64,000 nucleotides of DNA from Burkholderia anthina (GCF_902498995.1 NZ_CABVLY010000032.1:1-64000); one strand, 5' to 3'; positions 1 to 8,426 are shown, numbered from the stretch's first letter. Program-made: numbers and translations. The notes: a model not told the origin generated them from the letters alone.

Positions 1-224
1 CGGGCCCGGCCGCGAGCCACGAACCGAAGCGCGCGGCCGATGGCGGCGCGCGCACGCGGAAGGACGCGCCGGCCGCGAGCGGCTACGGCCCGCGTCTGTC
101 GAAGACGGCCGCCGCGGCGCCCAAGGCGGCCGACAAGCCCGCGCTGCTGCGTCCGGCGCTGAACGGCGAGAAGCCGGCGCTGGCCGCCGCCGGCACGTCC
201 GACGACGACTGGGAGACCTTCTAA
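1..224 (+). CDS. Methyl-accepting chemotaxis protein, C-terminal tail only (5' end outside window)
   Basis: Only the last 73 codons are present, read in the frame that stops with TAA at 222-224. They encode an Ala/Lys/Pro-rich, low-complexity linker ending in DDDWETF. A C-terminal (N/D)WETF-type pentapeptide is the known tether by which chemoreceptors recruit the methyltransferase CheR and methylesterase CheB. The next gene, 3 nt downstream, is cheR, which fits. The signalling and ligand-binding domains are off the left edge, so the ligand cannot be inferred. A tsr/tar-like receptor at this point is usual in Burkholderia chemotaxis clusters. The tail sequence and position make the family call good, but the specific receptor is unknown. 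Confidence 0.8.
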   Translation, partial: GPAASHEPKRAADGGARTRKDAPAASGYGPRLSKTAAAAPKAADKPALLRPALNGEKPALAAAGTSDDDWETF

Positions 225-227
225 GCC

Positions 228-1205
228 ATGTCGGCCGCGCGCGCACCGTTTCGACCCGATGCACCGGACGCCTCGCCTCGCGCGGGCGAGCCGGGGCGCG
301 ACTTCGCGTTCACCGGCGCGGATTTCGCACGCATCCGCGCGCTGATTCATCAACGCGCGGGGATCTCGCTGTCCGAGCACAAGCGCGACATGGCGTACAG
401 CCGTCTCGCGCGCCGGCTGCGCGCACGCGGGCTCGACACGTTTCGCGACTACCTCGACCTGCTCGAACAGGAGAACGATCCGCTCGAGTGGGAAGCGTTC
501 ACCAACGCGCTGACGACGAACCTGACCGCGTTCTTCCGCGAGTCGCACCATTTTCCGATCCTCGCGGATTTCGTGAAGGGCCGCGCGGCACCGGTGTCGG
601 TGTGGTGCTCGGCGGCGTCGACCGGCGAAGAGCCGTATTCGATCGCGATCACGCTGATCGAGGCGCTCGGCGAATCGGCCGCGCGCGGCGCATCGATCCT
701 CGCGACCGACCTCGACACGCAGGTGCTCGCGAAGGCCGAGGCCGGCATCTATACGTACGACCAGGTCAAGCATCTGGCGCCGGAGCGGCTCAAGCGCTTC
801 TTCCTGAAAGGCACCGGCGCGCAGGCCGGCCGCGTGAAGGTGCGCCCGGAGCTGCGCGCGATGATCCGCTTCGAACAGCTGAACCTGACCGATGCCGACT
901 ACGGGATCGCGAAGCCGTTCGACGCGATCTTCTGCCGCAACGTGATGATCTATTTCGACAAGCCGACGCAAGGGCAGGTGCTGTCGCGCTTCGAGCCGCT
1001 CGTGAAGCCGGGCGGGCTGCTGTTCGCCGGTCATTCGGAAAACTTCACGTACGTCACGCAGGCATTCCGGCTGCGCGGGCAGACGGTGTACGAACTGACG
1101 CGCGATGCCGTGCCGGGCACGCGTGCGCGCGGTGTCGCGGCGGTGTCGCCGCGCGCACACGTTCGCGCCGCGGGCGCCGCGCCCGCTTACGGAGACCGCG
1201 GATGA
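228..1205 (+). CDS. cheR: Chemotaxis protein methyltransferase CheR
   Basis: Transfers methyl groups from S-adenosylmethionine to glutamates on chemoreceptors during adaptation; cytoplasmic. The 325 residues show an N-terminal all-alpha CheR domain (about 28-85) and a Rossmann methyltransferase domain with the SAM-binding stretch VWCSAASTGEEPYSIAI near residues 125-141 and IFCRNVMIYFD near 235. LTTNLTAFFRE around 96-106 matches the family signature. A basic, Ala-rich extension of about 25 residues ends the protein. The ATG lies 3 nt after the receptor stop, and the 3' end overlaps cheD by ATGA (1202-1205), indicating translational coupling. The preceding receptor ends in the WETF tether that this enzyme family binds. 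Confidence 0.97.
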   Translation: MSAARAPFRPDAPDASPRAGEPGRDFAFTGADFARIRALIHQRAGISLSEHKRDMAYSRLARRLRARGLDTFRDYLDLLEQENDPLEWEAFTNALTTNLTAFFRESHHFPILADFVKGRAAPVSVWCSAASTGEEPYSIAITLIEALGESAARGASILATDLDTQVLAKAEAGIYTYDQVKHLAPERLKRFFLKGTGAQAGRVKVRPELRAMIRFEQLNLTDADYGIAKPFDAIFCRNVMIYFDKPTQGQVLSRFEPLVKPGGLLFAGHSENFTYVTQAFRLRGQTVYELTRDAVPGTRARGVAAVSPRAHVRAAGAAPAYGDRG

Positions 1206-1930
1206 GCGCGTTGCCGATCGCGACCAATCGCTACTTCGACAATCACTTCGAACGCCCCGGCGTGAAGCTGCTGCCGAACGAGTTCTACACGACGTCCGAG
1301 GACATGGTGCTGATGACCGTGCTCGGCTCGTGCGTCGCCGCCTGCCTGCACGATCCGTTCGCGGGCATCGGCGGGATGAATCACTTCATGCTGCCCGACG
1401 ACGGCGCCGATGCGGGCGCGGCCGCGTCGGAATCGATGCGCTACGGCGCGTATGCGATGGAAGTGCTGATCAACGAACTGATCAAGGCGGGCGGGCGCCG
1501 CGAACGCTTCGAGGCGAAGGTGTTCGGCGGCGCGGCCGTGCTGGCCGGGATGACGACCATCAACATCGGCGATCGCAACGCGGATTTCGTGCGCCGCTAT
1601 CTCGCGCTGGAGCGCATTCGCATTACCGCGGAGGATCTGCAGGGCGTGCATCCGCGCAAGGTCGCGTTCATGCCGCACACGGGGCGCGCGATGGTGAAGA
1701 AGCTGCGGCTGCAGGTGCCGGGCGTGACCGAGCGCGAAGCCGCGGAGGCCAACCGCGTGCGCGCCGCGCGGCCGCGCGCGCACGTCGAGCTGTTCGCGGC
1801 GCAGCGGCCGGCCGCGCCGCCGCCGGCGCGTCCGCGCATCGAGCTGTTCGGCGCGCGCGGCGCCGGTGGTGCGCCGGCGACGAGCGCGAATGCCGGCGCG
1901 GCCAACCTTTCGAGAAAGCAGGAGGCATGA
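1202..1930 (+). CDS. cheD: Chemoreceptor glutamine deamidase CheD
   Basis: Deamidates specific glutamines of chemoreceptors to glutamates so that they can be methylated. The 242-residue product contains the CheD catalytic cysteine in TVLGSCVAACLHD and the catalytic histidine in GGMNHFMLPD, plus the conserved FGGAAVLAGM and NIGDRNADFV segments. The ATG at 1202 overlaps the cheR stop, and the 3' end overlaps the cheB start (ATGA at 1927-1930), so cheR-cheD-cheB looks like a coupled unit. The last 60 or so residues are Ala/Pro/Arg-rich and lie outside the conserved domain. A longer frame running from 488 is open only because it lies out of frame within cheR. Confidence 0.96.
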   Translation: MSALPIATNRYFDNHFERPGVKLLPNEFYTTSEDMVLMTVLGSCVAACLHDPFAGIGGMNHFMLPDDGADAGAAASESMRYGAYAMEVLINELIKAGGRRERFEAKVFGGAAVLAGMTTINIGDRNADFVRRYLALERIRITAEDLQGVHPRKVAFMPHTGRAMVKKLRLQVPGVTEREAAEANRVRAARPRAHVELFAAQRPAAPPPARPRIELFGARGAGGAPATSANAGAANLSRKQEA

Positions 1931-3018
1931 CCGCAGTGCAGAAGATCAAAGTGTTGTGCGTCGACGACTCGGCGCTGATTCGCAGCCTGATGACGGAGAT
2001 CATCAACAGCCAGCCCGACATGACGGTGTGCGCGACCGCACCCGATCCGCTGGTCGCGCGCGAGCTCATCAAGCAGCACAACCCGGACGTGCTCACGCTG
2101 GACGTCGAAATGCCGCGCATGGACGGGCTCGACTTCCTCGAGAAGCTGATGCGGCTGCGGCCGATGCCGGTCGTGATGGTGTCGTCGCTGACCGAGCGCG
2201 GCTCGGAAATCACGCTGCGCGCGCTCGAACTCGGCGCGGTGGATTTCGTGACGAAGCCGCGCGTCGGGATCCGCGACGGCATGCTCGACTACGCGGAAAA
2301 GCTCGCCGACAAGATTCGCGCGGCGTCGCGCGCCCGCGTGCGGCAGGCGCCGCAGCCGCAGGCCGCCGCGCGCGCGGCGGGCGGCCAGCCGGCTGCGCCG
2401 ATGATCAACAATCCGCTCGTCAGTACCGAGAAGCTGATCATCATCGGCGCATCGACGGGCGGCACCGAGGCGATCCGCGAAGTGCTGACGCCGCTGCCGC
2501 CGGACGCGCCGGCGGTGCTGATCGCGCAGCACATGCCGCCGGGCTTCACGAAATCGTTCGCGCAGCGGCTGAACGGCCTGTGCCGGATCGCGGTGAAGGA
2601 AGCCGAGCACGGCGAGCGCGTGCTGCCGGGCCATGCGTACATCGCGCCGGGCCATGCGCACCTGCTGCTCGCGCGCAGCGGTGCGAACTACATCGCGCAG
2701 CTGTCGGAGGAGCCGCCGGTGAACCGTCACCGGCCGTCGGTCGACGTGCTGTTCCGCTCGGCGGCGCAGCACGCGGGCAAGAACGCGATCGGCGTGATCC
2801 TCACGGGGATGGGGCGCGACGGCGCGGCCGGGCTGCTCGACATGAAGCGCGCGGGCGCCCACACGTTCGCGCAGGACGAGGCGAGCTGCATCGTGTTCGG
2901 CATGCCGCGCGAGGCGATCGCGCTCGGCGGCGCGGAAGAGGTGGCGCCGCTTGCGGAGATGAGCCGGCGCGTGATGGCGCGCCTCGCGACGATGGGCGAC
3001 CGCGTACAGCGGGTCTGA
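1927..3018 (+). CDS. cheB: Chemotaxis response regulator protein-glutamate methylesterase CheB
   Basis: Removes methyl groups from receptor glutamates when phosphorylated by CheA. The 363 residues have a receiver domain first (VLCVDDSALIR, phospho-acceptor Asp in LTLDVEMPRMDG, Lys in FVTKP), then an Ala/Gln-rich linker, then the methylesterase domain. The catalytic Ser is in IIIGASTGGTEAI, His in IAQHMPPGFTKSF and Asp in LTGMGRDGAAG. The start at 1927 overlaps the cheD stop and is preceded by a strong ribosome site (AGGAGG at about 1919-1925). Length and domain order are standard. Confidence 0.98.
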   Translation: MTAVQKIKVLCVDDSALIRSLMTEIINSQPDMTVCATAPDPLVARELIKQHNPDVLTLDVEMPRMDGLDFLEKLMRLRPMPVVMVSSLTERGSEITLRALELGAVDFVTKPRVGIRDGMLDYAEKLADKIRAASRARVRQAPQPQAAARAAGGQPAAPMINNPLVSTEKLIIIGASTGGTEAIREVLTPLPPDAPAVLIAQHMPPGFTKSFAQRLNGLCRIAVKEAEHGERVLPGHAYIAPGHAHLLLARSGANYIAQLSEEPPVNRHRPSVDVLFRSAAQHAGKNAIGVILTGMGRDGAAGLLDMKRAGAHTFAQDEASCIVFGMPREAIALGGAEEVAPLAEMSRRVMARLATMGDRVQRV

Positions 3019-3085
3019 ATGAAATGTCACGGGACGCGTGCAAGGTTGCGCGGCCCGACGGTAACGAATCTGCAAAGGAACGACG

Positions 3086-3481
3086 ATGGACAAGAGCATG
3101 AAAATCCTGGTGGTGGACGATTTCCCGACGATGCGCCGGATCGTCCGCAACCTGCTCAAGGAACTGGGCTACGCGAACGTCGACGAAGCCGAGGACGGCG
3201 CGGCCGGCCTGGCGCGCCTGCGCGGCGGCGGCTTCGACTTCGTGATCTCCGACTGGAACATGCCGAACCTCGACGGTCTCGCGATGCTGAAGGAAATCCG
3301 CGGGGACGCGACGCTGTCGCACCTGCCGGTGCTGATGGTCACGGCCGAGTCGAAGAAGGAGAACATCATCGCGGCCGCGCAGGCCGGCGCGAGCGGCTAC
3401 GTCGTGAAGCCGTTCACGGCCGCGACGCTCGACGAGAAGCTGAACAAGATCATCGACAAGATGGCGAAGGCCGGGAGCTGA
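3086..3481 (+). CDS. cheY: Chemotaxis response regulator CheY
   Basis: Single-domain response regulator that, when phosphorylated by CheA, binds the flagellar switch. At 131 residues it is the normal size. Acidic pocket D11/D12, phosphorylation site D56 (FVISDWNMP), T86 (LMVTAES) and K108 (YVVKPF) are all present. It lies 67 nt after cheB, preceded by AAAGGAACGACG, and 1 nt before the cheZ GTG. Pairing with a dedicated phosphatase directly downstream suggests this is the motor-acting CheY rather than a sink. Confidence 0.97.
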   Translation: MDKSMKILVVDDFPTMRRIVRNLLKELGYANVDEAEDGAAGLARLRGGGFDFVISDWNMPNLDGLAMLKEIRGDATLSHLPVLMVTAESKKENIIAAAQAGASGYVVKPFTAATLDEKLNKIIDKMAKAGS

Positions 3482-3482
3482 C

Positions 3483-4214
3483 GTGAACGAGCCGATTCAT
3501 GCGGCGCTCGCCGGCGCGGGGTTCGACGCCGACAGCCACGCCGAAGGCGCCGACCTCGCGAGCGACCGCATCCTCGCGCGCATCGGCCAGCTCACGCGCA
3601 CGCTGCGCGATTCGATGCGCGAGCTCGGGCTCGACAAGCATGTCGAGCGCGCGGCCGAAGCCGTGCCCGACGCGCGCGACCGGCTGCGCTATGTCGCGAC
3701 GATGACCGAGCAGGCGGCCGAGCGCGTGCTGAACGCGATCGAGATCGCGAAGCCCGTGCAGGAGCGCATCCAGAACGAGGCCGAGGCGCTCGATGCGCGC
3801 TGGGCGCAGTGGTACGCGGCGCCGATCGAGCACGCGGAAGTGCGCGAGCTGATGGGCGACACGCGCGCGTTCCTGCACGGCTTGCCCGACGCGACGTCCG
3901 CGACCAGCGCGCAACTGCTCGAGATCATGCTCGCGCAGGATTTCCAGGATCTGACCGGGCAGGTGATCAAGAAGATCATGGACATGGTCTACCTGATCGA
4001 GCAGCAACTGCTCACCGTGCTCGTCGAGAACATCGCGCCCGAGCGGCGCGAGCAGTTCGCGGCGACCGCGGCCGCGCTCGCGGCCGAGCACGTGAGCACG
4101 ACCGGCAGCCCCGAGTCGCTGCTGAACGGGCCGCAGGTCGCGCCCGAAGGCAAGTCCGACGTGGTGCAGGACCAGGCGCAGGTCGACGATCTGCTCGCGA
4201 GCCTGGGCTTCTGA
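3483..4214 (+). CDS. cheZ: Protein phosphatase CheZ
   Basis: Dephosphorylates CheY-P. The 243 residues begin with GTG one nucleotide after the cheY stop. The family's catalytic region AQDFQDLTGQVIKKI is present, with the Asp and Gln that act on CheY-P. The extreme C-terminus QVDDLLASLGF is the amphipathic helix that docks on CheY. Long helices without membrane segments make up the rest, as expected for the dimeric four-helix bundle. This is the last gene of the che unit; transcription may end in the following 240-nt gap. Confidence 0.95.
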   Translation: MNEPIHAALAGAGFDADSHAEGADLASDRILARIGQLTRTLRDSMRELGLDKHVERAAEAVPDARDRLRYVATMTEQAAERVLNAIEIAKPVQERIQNEAEALDARWAQWYAAPIEHAEVRELMGDTRAFLHGLPDATSATSAQLLEIMLAQDFQDLTGQVIKKIMDMVYLIEQQLLTVLVENIAPERREQFAATAAALAAEHVSTTGSPESLLNGPQVAPEGKSDVVQDQAQVDDLLASLGF

Positions 4215-4316
4215 CCCTGCGGCATCGCGCCGGCCCTCCATGTCGTGGAGCGGCCCGGTGCGCATGGCTTTCACGTTTCCCCCGGGCCCGCCGCGAGCGG
4301 GCCGCGCTGCGTCGAT

Positions 4317-4347
4317 TTGACACTCGGACACACTCCGCAGGCATACT
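4317..4347 (+). promoter_or_regulatory. Candidate sigma70 promoter for the DUF2844/DUF3443 pair
   Basis: TTGACA at 4317-4322 is followed 19 bp later by CATACT (4342-4347). It lies in the 244-bp gap between cheZ and the DUF2844 gene, about 110 bp before the chosen start. The -35 matches consensus exactly; the spacer is long, so the call is tentative. Confidence 0.4.
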
Positions 4348-4458
4348 ACGCGTCAGCAGCAACGAAGCGTCATTCTTACGACTTTCATTGGTTGACCTGC
4401 GGCGCCGAGCCTGACAGCGGGGCCGACGGCAACGAAGCCAGTCCCTTTGGGGGGGAAC

Positions 4459-4962
4459 GTGAAGCTGAAACGCTTGGGCTGGACCGCCGCGCATGCGGCG
4501 GTTGCGATGGGTGTGCTGTGGACCGTCCACGCACAGGCCGAACTGGGCGGCGCGCCGATGTCGCCGCCGGCGGACGATCACGCGGCCACCGTGCGCGCGC
4601 TGCAGCGCGCGATGCGCTCGGCCGACGGCGCACAGGCGAGCGCGGCCGCCTATACCGTGCGCGAAATCACGCTCGGATCGGGCACCGTCATCCACGAATA
4701 CACGTCCGCGGCCGGCACCGTGTTCGGCCTCGCGTGGCGCGGGCCGGCGATGCCGGATCTGGCGTCGCTCCTCGGCAGCTATTTCCCGCAGTACACCGCC
4801 GGCGTTCAGGCGGCGCACGCGGCGCGCGGCTGGCGCGCACCGGTGTCCGTCGACACGAGCAATCTCGTGATCCGCACGGGCGGCCACATGGGCGCGTTCG
4901 CGGGCCAGGCGTGGCTGCCGGCGGCGCTGCCTGCCGGGCTGACCGGCACCGACATCCAGTGA
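4459..4962 (+). CDS. Exported DUF2844 family protein
   Basis: Function not known. The product of 167 residues starts with a typical signal peptide (KLKRLGWTAAHAAVAMGVLWTVHAQA, quoted in part: cleavage after AQA) and continues as a small extracytoplasmic domain with TVREITLGSGTVIHEYTS and FGLAWRGPAMPDL, segments I associate with DUF2844. I chose GTG at 4459 because a G-rich ribosome site lies just upstream; a TTG in the same frame at 4447 overlaps that site. The next gene (DUF3443 lipoprotein) starts 16 nt after the stop, so the two are very probably co-transcribed. This family pairing recurs in Burkholderia, which suggests a joint role at the cell envelope, but the role is inference. Confidence 0.8.
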   Translation: MKLKRLGWTAAHAAVAMGVLWTVHAQAELGGAPMSPPADDHAATVRALQRAMRSADGAQASAAAYTVREITLGSGTVIHEYTSAAGTVFGLAWRGPAMPDLASLLGSYFPQYTAGVQAAHAARGWRAPVSVDTSNLVIRTGGHMGAFAGQAWLPAALPAGLTGTDIQ

Positions 4963-4978
4963 CAGCGGGAGAGCGACC

Positions 4979-6235
4979 TTGCGAATTCCTCGTACATTCA
5001 AGCGCTGGCTCGGCCTGCTGAGCCTGGCGGCCGCGACGGCCATGCTCGTGACGGCATGCGGCGGCGGCGACGGCGGCGATAACAACAACAACGGTAACAA
5101 CGGCAATAACGGCGGCAACGCCGGCGTATCGGACGGCAACACCGCCAATACGGCCGTGATCACCGTCGGCACCGGCGTCGCGCGCGTGATCAACATCCCG
5201 ACCGTCAGCGTGAAGATCTGCGTGCCCGGCACGTCGAACTGCCAGGTGGTCAACAACGTGCTCGTCGACACGGCGTCGTACGGGCTGCGGCTGGTCGGCA
5301 GCGCCGTGTCGGGCGTGCTCGGCAGCCTGCCGCAGGTGACGAGCGGCGGCGCGCCGGTCGCCGAATGCGGCAAGTTCGTGTCCAGCTACACGTGGGGCAC
5401 GGTGCGTACCGTCGATCTGACGATCGGCTCGGAGCAGGCGGGCTCGCTGCCGGTGCAGATCATCGGCGACCTCGGCACGACCGGCGTACCGAGCTCGTGC
5501 ACCAACGGCGGAGCGTCGGCGAACTCGGCCAGCGATCTCGGCGCGAACGGCATTCTCGGCATCGGGCCGGCGCCGGTGGACTGCGGCACGAACTGCGCGA
5601 CGTCGACGTCGGCGACCTACAACAACTACTATGCGTGCCCGAACGGCAATTCGAGCTGTGCGGTTGCGCTGGTGCCGATTGCGCAGCAGGTCGCCAACCC
5701 GGTTCATCGTTTCGCGACGGACAACAACGGCGTGATCGTGCAGATGCCGAGCATTTCCAACAGCGGGCAGAGCAGCGCGACCGGCCAGCTGACGTTCGGG
5801 ATCGGCACGCAGAGCAACAACGCGCTCGCCGCGTCGACGGTGATGACGTCGGCGACGACGGGCGACGTGAGCGCGACGTTCCTCGGCGGCAGCGTGACCG
5901 CGTTCTTCGATACGGGCTCGAACGCGTATTTCTTCAGCGACTCGTCGCAGACGAAGTGCTCGACCAACACGCAGTTCTACTGCCCGTCGTCGACGGCGAC
6001 CTACACGGCGACGCTGACCGGCCAGAACGGGACGACGGGCGGCGTGTCGATGTCGATCCAGAACGCCGATTCGCTGTTCGCGAACCCGTCGACGTTCGCG
6101 TTCAACGACATCGCCGGCCCGTTCGGCGCGTCCGGATGGCTCGATCTCGGCATGCCGCACTTCTACGGCAAGACGATCTACTTCGGGATGGACAAGACCG
6201 CGAGCGGCGGCGCGGCGCCTTACGTCGCGTTCTGA
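4979..6235 (+). CDS. DUF3443 family lipoprotein
   Basis: Uncharacterised secreted protein of 418 residues. The N-terminus has a basic region, a hydrophobic stretch and LVTACGGG, a lipobox-like cleavage site, followed by an Asn/Gly-rich linker (residues about 28-50) and then a long beta-rich domain with several cysteines. Two segments, VLVDTASYGLRL and TAFFDTGSNAYFF, have the D-T-x-S pattern of pepsin-like aspartic protease active sites (DTGS); the first reads DTAS. The start is TTG, with GAGAG upstream at 4968-4972. It follows the DUF2844 gene by 16 nt and is followed by a clear terminator. Family assignment is from recognition; enzymatic activity is not established. Confidence 0.82.
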   Translation: MRIPRTFKRWLGLLSLAAATAMLVTACGGGDGGDNNNNGNNGNNGGNAGVSDGNTANTAVITVGTGVARVINIPTVSVKICVPGTSNCQVVNNVLVDTASYGLRLVGSAVSGVLGSLPQVTSGGAPVAECGKFVSSYTWGTVRTVDLTIGSEQAGSLPVQIIGDLGTTGVPSSCTNGGASANSASDLGANGILGIGPAPVDCGTNCATSTSATYNNYYACPNGNSSCAVALVPIAQQVANPVHRFATDNNGVIVQMPSISNSGQSSATGQLTFGIGTQSNNALAASTVMTSATTGDVSATFLGGSVTAFFDTGSNAYFFSDSSQTKCSTNTQFYCPSSTATYTATLTGQNGTTGGVSMSIQNADSLFANPSTFAFNDIAGPFGASGWLDLGMPHFYGKTIYFGMDKTASGGAAPYVAF

Positions 6236-6256
6236 TCGCGCACGCGGCACGGCAGC

Positions 6257-6286
6257 AAAAGGGGGCGAGCGATCGCCCCTTTTTTT
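6257..6286 (+). terminator. Rho-independent terminator after the DUF3443 gene
   Basis: A 7-bp GGGGCGA/TCGCCCC stem (6262-6279) with a 4-nt loop is followed by eight T residues, 22 nt downstream of the stop codon. Confidence 0.9.
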
Positions 6287-6378
6287 ATCCCCGGGGCGGC
6301 CTCGGGCGGCGTACGGATCCAGCGCCTACGATATAAGACCAGGCACGGATGCCCGCAAGACATCGAGGAGGCAGCATC

Positions 6379-6876
6379 ATGAGCCGGCGCTTTCAACGCA
6401 TCACGCCGTTTCTGTGGTTCGACCGCGACGCCGAGGCGGCCGCCAACTTCTACGTGTCGGTGTTCGACGACGCGCGCATCGTGCACGTCGCGCGCTACGG
6501 CAAGGCCGGTGCCCAGGTGTCCGGGCACGCGGAGGGCGCGGTGATGACCGTGTCGTTCGAGCTCGACGGGGTGGCGTTCCTCGCGCTGAACGGCGGTCCG
6601 GCGTTTCCGCTCACGCCGGCCGTGTCGTTCGTGGTGAACTGCCGCGACCAGCACGAGATCGACCGCTACTGGGCGGCGCTGTCCGATGGCGGCGACGAGC
6701 GCGCGCAGCAGTGCGGCTGGCTGCGCGACCGCTTCGGCGTGTCGTGGCAGGTCGTGCCGGTGCAGATGTCCGGGTTGATGACGGGCGACCCGGCGCGCGC
6801 CGAGCGCGTGATGGCGCAGGTGATGAAGATGAAGAAGCTCGATCTCGGGCTGCTGCAGCAGGCGGCGGCCGGGTAG
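6379..6876 (+). CDS. VOC family protein (PhnB / 3-demethylubiquinone methyltransferase-like fold)
   Basis: The 165-residue product has the RITPFLWFDRDAEAAANFYVSVF opening (quoted in part) and PAFPLTPAVSFVVNC, DRYWAAL and FGVSWQVVP segments of the PhnB-like glyoxalase/bleomycin-resistance superfamily. Such proteins bind a metal or small molecule in a beta-alpha-beta-beta-beta fold. The specific substrate is unknown, and the old name 3-demethylubiquinone methyltransferase is misleading. ATG at 6379 follows GAGGAG at 6366-6370 with good spacing; a frame open from 6349 has no site. It stands alone between two stem-loops and is not evidently tied to the flagellar genes on either side. Confidence 0.85.
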   Translation: MSRRFQRITPFLWFDRDAEAAANFYVSVFDDARIVHVARYGKAGAQVSGHAEGAVMTVSFELDGVAFLALNGGPAFPLTPAVSFVVNCRDQHEIDRYWAALSDGGDERAQQCGWLRDRFGVSWQVVPVQMSGLMTGDPARAERVMAQVMKMKKLDLGLLQQAAAG

Positions 6877-6883
6877 GAACCGC

Positions 6884-6919
6884 GCCCGCATGCCGGCCTC
6901 GCGTGGCCGGCATGCGGGC
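6884..6919 (+). repeat. 15-bp perfect inverted repeat
   Basis: GCCCGCATGCCGGCC (6884-6898) pairs exactly with 6905-6919 across a 6-nt loop, 8 nt after the VOC stop codon. No T-run follows, so a classical terminator is not certain, although it may act as a 3' stabiliser or factor-assisted terminator. Confidence 0.8.
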
Positions 6920-6991
6920 CGGTGCGCCCTGGCGTGCGGCGCTGCCGCCTCGGGGCGGCTTGCCTCGCCGCTTCACCTCCGGGTCGAATCC

Positions 6992-7030
6992 GCCGCATTG
7001 CCGCATTGCCGCATTGCCGCATTGCCGCAT
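6992..7030 (+). repeat. Octanucleotide microsatellite, (GCCGCATT) x 4.9
   Basis: Four full and one 7/8 copy of GCCGCATT in uninterrupted tandem, about 200 bp upstream of the flhB start. Eight-bp units allow copy-number change by slipped-strand pairing. Confidence 0.95.
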
Positions 7031-7229
7031 CCTCCCTTCCTCCGTCGTCACCTTCACCGTCCCCCCGCCGCGCCGCCGTTCGTGCCCCCGATTCCCCCGC
7101 CTCAAGCCCGTCCGATTCCCTGAAATACCCCCCTTTCCCGGCTTTGCTCGACCGATCGGCGTTTGACGCGCGCATGAATAATCGGTGTCACTGGAAAGCG
7201 GCATTTCGCCGTACCCGACTGGAGGCCCC

Positions 7230-8426
7230 GTGGCAGACGAGAGCGATCTCGACAGAACCGAAGCCGCCACTCCGAGACGCCGCGAGAAGGCGCGCGAGGA
7301 GGGGCAGGTCGCGCGTTCGCGCGAACTGGCTTCGTTCGCGCTGCTCGCGGCCGGGTTCTATGGCGCATGGCTGCTCGCGGGTCCGTCGGGTGCGCATCTG
7401 CAGACGATGCTGCGCGGCGCCTTCTCGTTCGACCGCGCGACGGCGTTCGACACGAACCGGATGCTGTCCGCGGCCGGCAGCGCGAGCGCCGAAGGCTTCG
7501 CCGCGCTGCTGCCGCTGCTCGCGCTGACCGGCCTGGCCGCGCTGGCCGCGCCGATGGCGCTCGGCGGCTGGCTGATCTCGCAAAAGACCTTCGAACTGAA
7601 GTTCGACCGCCTGAACCCGATCTCCGGCCTCGGCCGCATCTTCTCGATCCAGGGGCCGATCCAGTTGGGAATGTCGCTCGCGAAGACGCTCGTCGTCGGC
7701 GGGATCGGCGGGATCGCGATCTGGCGCAGCAAGGACGAACTGCTCGGCCTCGCGACCCAGCCGCTCGGCGCGGCGCTCGCCGACGCGCTGCATCTGGTCG
7801 CCGTGTGCTGCGGCACGACCGTTGCCGGGATGCTGGTCGTCGCCGCGCTCGACGTGCCTTACCAAATCTGGCAGTACAACAAGAAGTTGCGCATGACGAA
7901 GGAAGAAGTGAAGCGCGAGCATCGCGAGAACGAAGGCGATCCGCACGTGAAGGGCCGCATCCGCCAGCAGCAGCGCGCGATCGCGCGGCGCCGGATGATG
8001 GCTGCCGTGCCGAAGGCCGACGTGGTCGTCACGAACCCGACGCACTTCGCCGTCGCGCTGCAATACACGGATGGCGAGATGCGCGCGCCGAAGGTCGTCG
8101 CGAAGGGCGTGAACCTCGTCGCCGCACGCATCCGCGAGCTCGCGGCCGAGCACAACGTGCCGCTGCTCGAAGCGCCGCCGCTCGCGCGTGCGCTGTATCA
8201 CAACGTCGAACTCGAACGCGAGATTCCCGGCTCGCTGTACTCGGCCGTCGCCGAGGTGCTTGCGTGGGTCTACCAGCTCAAGCGCTTCCGCGCGGAAGGC
8301 GGCGCGTTCCCGGCGGCGCCGGTCGATCTCGCCGTGCCGGCCGAGCTCGACCAGGGCACGTCGGTGCCGGCCGACGACGCACGCGAGGAAGCCGACGACG
8401 CACTCGGCACGCGAGGCGCGGCATGA
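7230..8426 (+). CDS. flhB: Flagellar type III export apparatus protein FlhB
   Basis: Inner-membrane gate component that switches export specificity from rod/hook to filament proteins. The 398 residues open with DRTEAATPRRREKAREEGQ, the conserved N-terminus, followed by four hydrophobic segments (about 30-215) and a cytoplasmic domain with the autocleavage motif NPTH beginning at N269. The C-terminal tail is Ala/Asp-rich. The GTG at 7230 is preceded by GGAGG at 7221-7225; a longer frame to 7185 adds residues not found in the family. It overlaps flhA by ATGA (8423-8426). Confidence 0.97.
   Translation: MADESDLDRTEAATPRRREKAREEGQVARSRELASFALLAAGFYGAWLLAGPSGAHLQTMLRGAFSFDRATAFDTNRMLSAAGSASAEGFAALLPLLALTGLAALAAPMALGGWLISQKTFELKFDRLNPISGLGRIFSIQGPIQLGMSLAKTLVVGGIGGIAIWRSKDELLGLATQPLGAALADALHLVAVCCGTTVAGMLVVAALDVPYQIWQYNKKLRMTKEEVKREHRENEGDPHVKGRIRQQQRAIARRRMMAAVPKADVVVTNPTHFAVALQYTDGEMRAPKVVAKGVNLVAARIRELAAEHNVPLLEAPPLARALYHNVELEREIPGSLYSAVAEVLAWVYQLKRFRAEGGAFPAAPVDLAVPAELDQGTSVPADDAREEADDALGTRGAA

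Larger units (their letters stand above)
6877..7229. other. 353-bp gap with a hairpin and an octanucleotide microsatellite
   Basis: No convincing coding sequence. It contains a perfect 15-bp hairpin (6884-6919), an 8-bp tandem repeat (6992-7030) and a C-rich stretch (7030-7140) before the flhB ribosome site. The promoter of the flhB operon should lie here, but I do not see a clear sigma70 or sigma28 match. Confidence 0.7.
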
